A DNA stretch of 6,289 nucleotides from Phyllobacteriaceae bacterium (GTDB lineage: Bacteria; Pseudomonadota; Alphaproteobacteria; Rhizobiales; Rhizobiaceae), in NCBI GenBank assembly GCA_024645155.1, contig JAHEGF010000197.1:1-6289 (forward strand), read 5' to 3'. Below, piece by piece: positions 1-5,463 of the stretch. The notes under the pieces are model-generated. The model ran no database searches. It was not told where the DNA came from and saw only the letters and a list, made by a program, of their open reading frames with translations. Position 1 is the stretch's first letter. Every line of letters begins with the position of its first letter. The position numbers and the translations under genes were made by a program.

Positions 1-473
1 TCCGCATTTCCAACTACCAGCTGATGATGGACCTGATCGAATTCTGCCGCAACGAACCGGACATCGGCAGCCTGCTCGAATTGCAGGACGTGAAGGAGAG
101 GGTCGACCTATATTTCGAACATGCCGGCAAGTTCATAGACCAGATCAAGCGCTGCACGACCGTGCACGGACCGTTGGCGGTTCTCGACCTGCGGGACGAA
201 GAGACTATCTATGCTGGCAATCGTTTCATGATCTATGCGCTGTTTCCCAACACCAATATCTCGTGCCATGTCATGTGGGGCAAGGCCAAGCAGAACACGG
301 TCCTTGCTTTCGGCAAGTCGATTTTCGACCGTTCTAACCGGACGCATATCGGCGAGTTGATGCTGCGCTACGGTGGTGGCGGCCATGCGGCAGCCGGAAC
401 CTGCCAGATCGACACCGAACGGGCTGAGACCGTGCTGGCGGAACTTGTCGCCACCATCAAGGCAAATCGCTAA
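1..473 (+). CDS. DHH-family phosphoesterase, C-terminal part (5' end outside window)
   Basis: The frame is open from base 3 with no start required, so this is the C-terminal part (about 156 residues) of a longer protein. It ends at TAA 471-473. The diagnostic feature is the glycine-rich GGGGHAAAG motif at bases 372-398, typical of the DHHA1 substrate-binding domain that closes DHH phosphoesterases (NrnA/RecJ-like nucleases and proteins often annotated as exopolyphosphatase). The catalytic DHH motifs would lie upstream and cannot be seen. Family members hydrolyse phosphodiester or phosphoanhydride bonds in the cytoplasm, for example in short oligonucleotides or pAp. Which substrate applies here cannot be told from this fragment. 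No T-rich intrinsic terminator follows; a GCGCTG-CGA-CAGCGC hairpin lies at 507-521. Family assignment is firm, specific function is open. Confidence 0.85.
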   Translation, partial: RISNYQLMMDLIEFCRNEPDIGSLLELQDVKERVDLYFEHAGKFIDQIKRCTTVHGPLAVLDLRDEETIYAGNRFMIYALFPNTNISCHVMWGKAKQNTVLAFGKSIFDRSNRTHIGELMLRYGGGGHAAAGTCQIDTERAETVLAELVATIKANR

Positions 474-796
474 GCCGGGGTAGAAGGAATATCGCCGCTG
501 CAGCAAGCGCTGCGACAGCGCGGCAAGACCTGTCAGGCAAGCGGTTCGGGGAAATGTGAATTGGCTGAGGTCTGGCCAATTCCGGGTTCTCATCTTCACG
601 GCCATGCGGTATGTGTGGTCCACCATGCAAATCGGAATTTCCAGAAACCGGATTTTTTCGGTCAAGCTCTCGCCGCGAACACGCCATGCCGAGCTGTTGC
701 GCCTGTGCGCGCGTATCGGGTATTCGCCACCATTCCAATTGTGATCATCGCGGGGTTTGACCCGGATAATATGATTCACGACATTGGAGTAACACC
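474..796. other. Intergenic region upstream of the aminotransferase
   Basis: This 323-base stretch has no convincing gene. Open frames on both strands run across it, but none has a good ribosome binding site or recognisable protein. It contains a GCGCTG/CAGCGC hairpin with a three-base loop at 507-521, possibly the end of the upstream transcript although no T-run follows. There is a clean inverted repeat at 558-582 (listed separately) and a small TGGT-CC-ACCA palindrome at 616-625. A GGGT-TTG-ACCC dyad lies at 754-764, just before the aminotransferase. GATAAT at 765-770 resembles a -10 box but has no well-spaced -35 partner. The aminotransferase promoter is presumably here but I cannot place it. 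Confidence 0.5.
558..582. repeat. Perfect 8-bp inverted repeat (GAATTGGC-N9-GCCAATTC)
   Basis: Arms at 558-565 and 575-582 are perfect reverse complements separated by nine bases. No T-run follows, so it is not a standard intrinsic terminator. Its place about 215 bases before the aminotransferase start suits either a dimeric regulator's operator or a transcript hairpin. The dyad is seen directly; the role is inferred. No regulator gene lies in the window to pair with it. Confidence 0.5.
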
Positions 797-2179
797 ATGA
801 CATTCCAGAATTATTCCCATGAGCAGCTCAAGGCGCTTGATGCTGCCCATCACTTGCACCCGTTTACCGATCACGGCGATCTGCGTGCTGCCGGGTCGCG
901 CATCATCACCGGCGCCGACGGTGCCTACATTATCGATGCGGATGGCAACCGGCTGCTTGACGCGATGGCGGGGCTGTGGTGCGTAAACATCGGCTACGGG
1001 CGCACCGAACTTGCAGACGCCGCCCACAAGCAGATGTGCGAGCTTCCCTATTACAATTCGTTTTTTCGCTGCACGACACCTACCCCTGTACTGCTGGCAA
1101 AAAAGCTCGCGGAAATCGCACCGCCGCATCTTAACCAGGTTTTCTACGGTTCATCGGGTTCGGAATCCAATGATACAGCGCTGCGCCTTGTCCGCCATTT
1201 CTGGGCGCTTGAGGGCAAGCCGGAAAAGAACCGGATCATTTCGCGAAACATGGCCTATCATGGTTCGACCATTGCCGGCACATCGTTAGGCGGGCTCGAC
1301 GTCATGCACCGGCAGCTCTATGGCGCGGTCCCCAACATCGTTCATGTCATGACACCCTATGCCTACGGACTGGCAGAACCGGGCGAAAGCGATCAAGATT
1401 TTGGTTTGCGGGCTGCGCGCGCGGTCGAGGATGCCATTTTGGAAGCCGGTGCAGACAAGGTGGCGGCGTTTATCGGCGAGCCGATCCAGGGTGCCGGCGG
1501 CGTCAAGATGCCTCCTGCGAGCTATTGGCCGGAGGTCCAGCGAATATGCCGCAAATACGATGTGCTACTGATGCTGGACGAAGTCATCACGGCATTCGGG
1601 CGCACAGGCGAGTGGTTTGCGGCACAGTCGATGGGAATCGAACCTGACACGATAACCACGGCCAAGGCGCTGACATCGGGATACCAGCCGCTGTCGGCCC
1701 TCCTGGTCAGTGACCGCATCGCAGCGACGCTTGCGGAAAAGGGCGGCGAGTTTTTCCACGGTTACACTTACTCCGGTCATCCGGTTGCCTGCGCCGTCGC
1801 CCTGAAAAACCTGGAGATTATCGAAAACGAGGGGTTGATAGAACGTGCGCGCGATGACACCGGACCCTATTTGAAAGAGGCGCTGGAAACGTCTGTTTCA
1901 GGACATGGCATTGTTGGAGAAGTTCGCACATTCGGGTTGCTGGGTGCGATTGAAATCGTTAGCGACAAGGATAGCCGAACCCGGTTTGCCGAACATCTCA
2001 AGGCATCGGAATGTGTGCGAGATCATGCGATCGACAATGGCCTGATGATGCGCGCTGTCGGTGACACCATGATACTGTCGCCGCCGCTCATCTGGACGCG
2101 CGAAACAATAGATCTGGCGTGCGCGCGGATCGCAGGGGCACTTGATCTGGCAGAGAAAGAGTTGAGGAAGGCGCAATGA
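797..2179 (+). CDS. Class III PLP-dependent aminotransferase (omega-amine:pyruvate transaminase type)
   Basis: This complete 460-residue protein is a fold-type I, class III aminotransferase, a normal length for the family. Visible features are GSSGSESNDTA (118-128, cofactor phosphate binding), YHG (154-156, ring stacking), GEP (227-229), LDEVITAFGR (260-269, with D261 facing the pyridine nitrogen) and TAKALTSGY (288-296), where K290 is the PLP Schiff-base lysine. Early AMAGLWCVN (57-64) and late MRAVGD (418-423, possible substrate-switching arginine R419) closely match (S)-selective amine:pyruvate transaminases such as the Chromobacterium violaceum enzyme. The likely reaction is amino-group transfer from an amine or omega-amino acid to pyruvate. 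Putrescine, taurine and beta-amino acids remain possible donors. The ATG is preceded by GGAG at 786-789 with seven-base spacing. Its stop overlaps the next gene, implying co-translation. Family is certain; substrate is not. Confidence 0.93.
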   Translation: MTFQNYSHEQLKALDAAHHLHPFTDHGDLRAAGSRIITGADGAYIIDADGNRLLDAMAGLWCVNIGYGRTELADAAHKQMCELPYYNSFFRCTTPTPVLLAKKLAEIAPPHLNQVFYGSSGSESNDTALRLVRHFWALEGKPEKNRIISRNMAYHGSTIAGTSLGGLDVMHRQLYGAVPNIVHVMTPYAYGLAEPGESDQDFGLRAARAVEDAILEAGADKVAAFIGEPIQGAGGVKMPPASYWPEVQRICRKYDVLLMLDEVITAFGRTGEWFAAQSMGIEPDTITTAKALTSGYQPLSALLVSDRIAATLAEKGGEFFHGYTYSGHPVACAVALKNLEIIENEGLIERARDDTGPYLKEALETSVSGHGIVGEVRTFGLLGAIEIVSDKDSRTRFAEHLKASECVRDHAIDNGLMMRAVGDTMILSPPLIWTRETIDLACARIAGALDLAEKELRKAQ

Positions 2180-2583
2180 CAAACACACCCGTGGTTTCTC
2201 TTGTCGAATACGAAAACGCTCCGGCGCAGGTGAGGGCGGTGTTTGACGATATCATGGTGACACGCGGCTCAGACTGGGTAAATAACTTCTGGAAAGTGCT
2301 GGCCCATGATCCGGTTCTGTTGTTGCGGACATGGGAGAGTGTGAAAGAGGTAATGGCGCCGGGAGCGCTTGATCCGCTGACAAAGGAGATGATCTACATT
2401 GCCGTCTCAGCCACCAACGGCTGCGAATACTGCACCTATTCGCATACCGCCGGAGCGCGTGCCAAGGGCATGACCGATGCGCAACTGATGGAAGTGATGG
2501 CAGTTGCCGGAATGGCCAATGAGACCAACCGGCTTGCCAACGGATTGCGGCCACCGGTGGATGTGCAATTTACCGACGGCTAG
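2176..2583 (+). CDS. Carboxymuconolactone decarboxylase family protein (AhpD-like)
   Basis: This 135-residue protein belongs to the CMD/AhpD superfamily. The motif NGCEYCTYSH (81-90) supplies the redox pair C83 and C86 plus H90. E71 lies twelve residues before C83, the same spacing as the Glu-Cys-Cys-His proton-relay set of AhpD. That favours a peroxidase or thiol-redox role over true gamma-carboxymuconolactone decarboxylation, which does not use a CxxC. It is probably a small all-helical cytoplasmic oligomer. The start ATG overlaps the aminotransferase stop in ATGA, and GAGGAAGG at 2164-2171 inside that gene serves as ribosome binding site, so the two are probably translationally coupled. 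It may detoxify peroxide or an aldehyde formed alongside the transaminase, but this is a guess. Alternative names would be alkylhydroperoxidase-like or peroxidase-related protein. Confidence 0.9.
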   Translation: MTNTPVVSLVEYENAPAQVRAVFDDIMVTRGSDWVNNFWKVLAHDPVLLLRTWESVKEVMAPGALDPLTKEMIYIAVSATNGCEYCTYSHTAGARAKGMTDAQLMEVMAVAGMANETNRLANGLRPPVDVQFTDG

Positions 2584-2781
2584 CCGTATCGAGTTAGCGC
2601 CCAGGCGGCATTCCTTTTTCCTGCGCGGGCAAGCTATGCACTATCCGTATGGGTGTCATGCGCGCGACATCGCTTCGATGACGCATTTGCACTAATGCGA
2701 GGCGGATTTGTCATGCCATTTCAATAAATACGGGCGCATAGCGCAGATCAATGTTCAACCCCCAATCGAAGGAATGCAGTC
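2584..2781. other. Intergenic region and probable leader of the small ORF
   Basis: These 198 bases have no gene. A nested hairpin at 2658-2686 pairs ATGCG with CGCAT around an inner CATCG-CTT-CGATG stem. The same CGCAT (2682-2686) could instead pair with a second ATGCG at 2695-2699, so two alternative folds are possible. A GCGC-ATA-GCGC stem lies at 2734-2744. TTGTCA at 2708-2713 resembles a -35 box, but no convincing -10 sits at the right distance. The region may hold the end of the aminotransferase transcript and the start of the small ORF's transcript. Confidence 0.4.
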
Positions 2782-2916
2782 ATGCTGTACGTCTTCAATC
2801 GCAACAACCAGATTCACATCGCCTGGAATGGCAAGGACAATGCCAAGACATTCAAGACCGGCAATGCGGGTTGCGCGTTGGTCGTCACCAATGTCCGGAC
2901 ACGGCTCGCGGGTTAG
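2782..2916 (+). CDS. Small hypothetical protein, 44 residues
   Basis: I do not recognise this protein. The frame begins MLYVFNRNNQ, continues with IHIAWNGKDN, and ends at TAG 2914-2916. Three things support it as real. GAAGGA at 2768-2773 lies eight bases before the ATG. About three quarters of its codons end in G or C, like the neighbouring genes (many GTC, AAC, AAG, GGC). An intrinsic terminator (2951-2985) follows within about 35 bases. The product is basic and mixed polar, with no signal peptide or transmembrane segment and one cysteine (C31). Alternating hydrophobic and polar residues in YVFNRNNQIHIAWNG suggest a short beta hairpin. It stands alone, downstream of the AhpD-like gene and convergent with mmsB. 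It could also be a degraded remnant of a longer gene. Confidence 0.55.
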   Translation: MLYVFNRNNQIHIAWNGKDNAKTFKTGNAGCALVVTNVRTRLAG

Positions 2917-2950
2917 TCAATCCACACAGTCTGTTTGCTGATCTTGCAGT

Positions 2951-2985
2951 CCGCCGATTTCGAGAGAAGCCGGCGGGTTGTTTTT
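2951..2985 (+). terminator. Intrinsic terminator after the small ORF
   Basis: CCGCCG at 2951-2956 pairs with CGGCGG at 2971-2976 across a 14-base loop. Weaker wobble and A-T pairs extend the base of the stem. The run GTTGTTTTT (2977-2985) follows immediately. It sits 35 bases after the small ORF's stop on the same strand and would end that transcript, and perhaps also read-through from the aminotransferase pair. Confidence 0.65.
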
Positions 2986-3003
2986 CGGCCGTAAATGCGA
3001 AAA

Positions 3004-3033
3004 CCGCGTTCACCCATTTTTGGAGGAACGCGG
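3004..3033 (-). terminator. Strong hairpin, possible terminator of the minus-strand operon
   Basis: CCGCGTTC (3004-3011) and GAACGCGG (3026-3033) are perfect 8-bp arms around a 14-base loop. Read on the - strand, the stem is followed by TTTTCGC, giving a short T-run, so it could end transcription arriving from mmsB about 205 bases upstream or from a small RNA. On the + strand no T-run follows. The hairpin is clear; its role as a terminator is uncertain because the T-run is short. Confidence 0.4.
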
Positions 3034-3070
3034 CTTGCCACAAAAACGCATGGCCCCCGATACACAAAAC

Positions 3071-3137
3071 ATCCGGAGACTACTGTTACTCCGGTACGCG
3101 AGACCTGATCCGGAGCAAGGCGGGCTGTGTGTCCGCC
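3071..3137. other. Structured intergenic segment with competing hairpins
   Basis: ATCCGGAG occurs twice (3071-3078 and 3108-3115), flanking a CTCCGG (3089-3094) that can pair with either copy, giving two mutually exclusive 6-bp stems. A third stem, GGCGGGC (3119-3125) with GTCCGCC (3131-3137), closes a TGTGT loop. It includes one G-U pair if transcribed on the + strand and an A-C mismatch on the - strand, slightly favouring + strand RNA. CCTTTTT follows at 3143-3149. I see no match to tmRNA, SRP RNA, RNase P or a riboswitch class I know. It may be an unannotated small RNA or attenuator-like element. The rest of 2917-3237 holds no gene I can support. Confidence 0.35.
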
Positions 3138-3160
3138 GCGTTCCTTTTTACGGAGACATC

Positions 3161-3193
3161 GTTACCGCGCGGTTAGCGAGCGGTTAAGCAAAC
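3161..3193. repeat. Three tandem 11-bp imperfect repeats starting GTTA
   Basis: The units are GTTACCGCGCG (3161-3171), GTTAGCGAGCG (3172-3182) and GTTAAGCAAAC (3183-3193). The GTTA core recurs every 11 bases, about one helical turn, as expected for an array of half-sites bound on one DNA face. The TTAG-N7-TTAA arrangement within it resembles the TTAA-N7-TTAA site of the alphaproteobacterial cell-cycle regulator CtrA, with one mismatch. The repeat is seen; the regulator is a guess. An AT-rich tract including seven Ts (3207-3213) follows. Confidence 0.45.
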
Positions 3194-3237
3194 CTAAATT
3201 TGCGGCTTTTTTTGCGAATATTTCGGATCTGGTCGCG

Positions 3238-4122
3238 TCACTTTGTCCCGCCGCGCAGAAAATTGATTATTCCCGAGAAGTCCGTGCCGCCGTTTCCGGT
3301 TGCATCGAACAGGCGATACAATTGCGCCGCTTCCGCACCAAGCGGTGTGATCGCGCCAACCGATTGCGCCGCCTGTTGTGCAAGATTGAGATCCTTGACC
3401 ATCAATGCGGCGGCAAAACCAGGTTTGTATCCGTTGTTTGCCGGAGATGTCGGAACGGGGCCCGGAACCGGGCAATAGGTATTGATCGACCAACACTGAC
3501 CGGATGATGTCGAGGCGACATCAAACAGTGCCTGGTGCGAGAGGCCGAGTTTCTCTCCAAGGGCAAAGGCCTCGCCAACGGCGATCATGGAAATGCCGAG
3601 GATCATGTTGTTGCATATCTTGGCGGCCTGTCCGGATCCCGGTTCGCCACAATGCACGATACGTCCAGCCATCGGTTCAAGAACCGGGCCGGCCTTGGCA
3701 AAGGCCTGTTCGGTGCCACCAGCCATGAAAGTCAAGGTGCCAGCATCTGCACCGCCGACACCGCCGGATACCGGTGCGTCCACCGAAAGCATCTGATGGT
3801 CTTTGGCAAGCTGGTGTGCCTTGCGCGCGCTGTCGACATCAATAGTCGAGGAATCAATAAACAGAGTACCCTTTGCCGCCTTCGGCACGAGTTCGCTGTA
3901 GACTGAAACAACATGCTGACCGGCCGGGAGCATGGTGATGACGACCTCGGCCCCGTTCAACGCGTCTGCAGCGCTCGACGATACGGTGACGCCATTTTTC
4001 ATTGCCGTTGCAAGGTTTGCCTCAACCAGATCAAAGCCATTGACCGTGTGGCCGGCGCTGACCAGGTTCTTTGCCATCGGGTTTCCCATGTTCCCAAGGC
4101 CGATGAATGCGATTGTCGTCAA
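3238..4122 (-). CDS. mmsB: 3-hydroxyisobutyrate dehydrogenase
   Basis: This 294-residue protein is a beta-hydroxyacid dehydrogenase and very probably 3-hydroxyisobutyrate dehydrogenase, which oxidises (S)-3-hydroxyisobutyrate to methylmalonate semialdehyde with NAD in valine catabolism. The N-terminal FIGLGNMGNPMAKN (6-19) is the family's nucleotide-binding signature. D31 at the end of the second strand favours NAD over NADP. DAPVSGGVGGA (115-125) is the substrate-binding loop. GSGQAAKICNN (162-172) carries catalytic K168 and N172. MVKDLN (241-246) has the second conserved lysine, K243. The start is TTG: no ATG lies at the right place before the Rossmann motif, and GGGAG (complement of 4131-4135) is eight bases upstream. 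It lies 34 bases after the acyl-CoA dehydrogenase stop, almost certainly in one operon. Tartronate semialdehyde reductase is a less likely alternative given the neighbour. Confidence 0.92.
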   Translation of the reverse strand: MTTIAFIGLGNMGNPMAKNLVSAGHTVNGFDLVEANLATAMKNGVTVSSSAADALNGAEVVITMLPAGQHVVSVYSELVPKAAKGTLFIDSSTIDVDSARKAHQLAKDHQMLSVDAPVSGGVGGADAGTLTFMAGGTEQAFAKAGPVLEPMAGRIVHCGEPGSGQAAKICNNMILGISMIAVGEAFALGEKLGLSHQALFDVASTSSGQCWSINTYCPVPGPVPTSPANNGYKPGFAAALMVKDLNLAQQAAQSVGAITPLGAEAAQLYRLFDATGNGGTDFSGIINFLRGGTK

Positions 4123-4156
4123 CGCCCGTACTCCCTTGTGATCGACCCGGAGCGCG

Positions 4157-5323
4157 TCAGCGCCCGATCAGGTGGCGCGCTATGATAACGCGCATGATTT
4201 CGTTCGTGCCTTCGAGAATCTGGTGAACGCGCAAGTCGCGCACCAGTTTTTCGATGCCGTAGTCGTGCAGATATCCATAGCCACCGAGCACTTGCAGTGC
4301 GTTGTTTGCGACTTCGAAGCCGGTGTCGGTGACAAAGCGTTTTGCCATCGCCGACCACTTCGAAACATCGTGGGCTTTCGCATCGTATTTTGCGGCAGCG
4401 GTATAGAGCATAATGCGTGCTGCAGACAGTTCGGTTTCCATATCGGCAAGCTTGAACTGCAACGCCTGGAATTGGTTGATGGTTTTTCCAAACGCCTTGC
4501 GCTCGCCGGCATAAGCAAGTGCCTTGTCGAGTGCCGATTGCGCCCCTCCAAGGGAACAGGCTGCGATATTCAGTCGGCCGCCATCCAGCCCGGCCATTGC
4601 GATCGGAAATCCCTTGCCCTCTTCGGAAAGCCTGTTTTCGACCGGAACGCGGCAATCTTCAAAGATCACCTGGCGTGTCGATTGCATGTGCCAGCCCATC
4701 TTGTGCTCGGTCGCTCCGAATGAAAGCCCCGGCGTACCCTTTTCAATCACGAGTGTGGAGATGCCGCCGGGACCATCATCCCCAGTGCGTACCATGGTGA
4801 CGTAAATGTCGTTGTCTCCGGCGCCCGAAATGAACTGCTTTGCACCATTGAGGACATAATGGTCCCCGTCACGCACCGCGCGTGTTCTCAAGGCGGCAGC
4901 ATCGGAGCCGGATGACGGTTCGGTCAGGCAATAGCTGGCGAGTAATTCCATGCTGGTCAGCCGCGGCAGAAAGCGCTGGCGCTGTTCTTCGTTGCCGTAG
5001 GTATCGATCATCCACGAAGCCATGTTGTGGATGGATATGAAGGATGAAAACCCCGGGCACGCAGCACTCAGCGCCTCGAAGATCAAAGCCGCGTCCAGCC
5101 GGCCCAGTGCCGAACCGCCAACGTCCTCGTGGACATAAATGCCGCCCATTCCAAGTGGGCCGGTTTCACGGATGACGTCTGCAGGGAAATGGTGATCAAG
5201 GTCCCACTTCAGCGCATTCGGTGCAACACGGTCAGCGGCAAAGGAACGCGCCATGTCCTGAATGGCACGTTGGTCCGCATTGAGCTCGAATTGACCGTAG
5301 CGCTCGTCAACTGCAGCGTCCAT
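4157..5323 (-). CDS. Isobutyryl-CoA dehydrogenase-type acyl-CoA dehydrogenase
   Basis: This 388-residue FAD enzyme has the standard acyl-CoA dehydrogenase length and order. YCLTEPSSGSDAAA (131-144) and QVLGGYGYLHDYGIEKLVRD (344-363) fit the two family signatures. VHQILEGTNEIMR (366-378) provides E371, the expected catalytic base. SIHNM (97-101), SGAGDNDIYV (166-175) and HQILEGTNE closely match, from memory, mammalian ACAD8, isobutyryl-CoA dehydrogenase. The reaction is isobutyryl-CoA to methacrylyl-CoA, passing electrons to electron-transfer flavoprotein. The frame runs 17 codons further upstream, but GGAGG five bases before the ATG at 5323 decides the start. A promoter and palindrome lie just upstream, and mmsB follows 34 bases downstream. 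Another short or branched-chain substrate (2-methylbutyryl-CoA) is possible but less likely beside mmsB. Confidence 0.92.
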   Translation of the reverse strand: MDAAVDERYGQFELNADQRAIQDMARSFAADRVAPNALKWDLDHHFPADVIRETGPLGMGGIYVHEDVGGSALGRLDAALIFEALSAACPGFSSFISIHNMASWMIDTYGNEEQRQRFLPRLTSMELLASYCLTEPSSGSDAAALRTRAVRDGDHYVLNGAKQFISGAGDNDIYVTMVRTGDDGPGGISTLVIEKGTPGLSFGATEHKMGWHMQSTRQVIFEDCRVPVENRLSEEGKGFPIAMAGLDGGRLNIAACSLGGAQSALDKALAYAGERKAFGKTINQFQALQFKLADMETELSAARIMLYTAAAKYDAKAHDVSKWSAMAKRFVTDTGFEVANNALQVLGGYGYLHDYGIEKLVRDLRVHQILEGTNEIMRVIIARHLIGR

Positions 5324-5347
5324 ATTGTCCTCCATGCGGCACAAAAG

Positions 5348-5383
5348 CCGGTTTTTTGACCAGTTTACACCCAATGAAACCGG
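5348..5383. promoter_or_regulatory. Possible operator: CCGGTTT-N22-AAACCGG
   Basis: The 7-bp arms CCGGTTT (5348-5354) and AAACCGG (5377-5383) are perfect reverse complements. They lie between the predicted -10 box and the ribosome binding site of the acyl-CoA dehydrogenase, covering the likely transcription start. A repressor bound there, or a leader hairpin, could control the valine operon. The arms are visible; the 22-base spacing is wide for one dimer, so function is uncertain. Confidence 0.35.
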
Positions 5384-5411
5384 ATTATCGTAACAGGTTG
5401 CCCTTCGGCAA
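5384..5411 (-). promoter_or_regulatory. Predicted sigma-70-type promoter of the acyl-CoA dehydrogenase-mmsB operon
   Basis: On the - strand, TTGCCG (complement of 5406-5411) and GATAAT (complement of 5384-5389) are separated by 16 bases, close to housekeeping -35 and -10 boxes. Transcription would start near 5377, giving a leader of about 54 bases before the ATG at 5323. A TTGCC/GGCAA stem (5398-5411) overlaps the -35 box. This supports separate transcription of the operon from the DUF1353 gene 140 bases upstream, for which I find no T-rich terminator. Confidence 0.5.
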
Positions 5412-5463
5412 GTCGCTATTCGTCACAGGCGATGTGCAGTATTTGAAGCTGTCCCAGGTTCAC

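Noticed and set aside
757..770. TTGACC and GATAAT as a promoter for the aminotransferase
   Set aside because: Only two bases separate the hexamers, so they cannot act together as -35 and -10.
108..803. 231-codon open frame on the - strand
   Set aside because: It runs antisense through the DHH gene and the whole gap, shows no domain-like composition, and reflects scarcity of stop codons in GC-rich DNA.
3101..3125. Resemblance to the conserved SRP RNA apical region
   Set aside because: GACCTGATCCGGAGCAAGGC shares a few bases with the SRP consensus, but the GGAAG tetraloop context and the flanking asymmetric loop are missing.
3035..3187. 50-residue + strand ORF with TTG start after GGAGGA
   Set aside because: The Shine-Dalgarno match lies within a hairpin, and codon use is unlike the neighbours (AGA, CTA, TTA, only slightly more than half G/C at third positions), so it looks non-coding.
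3188..3213. GCAAA/TTTGC stem followed by seven Ts as a terminator
   Set aside because: The stem is only five AT-rich pairs and three bases separate it from the T-run; no + strand gene ends just before it.
4172..4723. 183-codon + strand ORF opposite the acyl-CoA dehydrogenase
   Set aside because: It is an antisense shadow of a clearly identified gene, with no family motif of its own.
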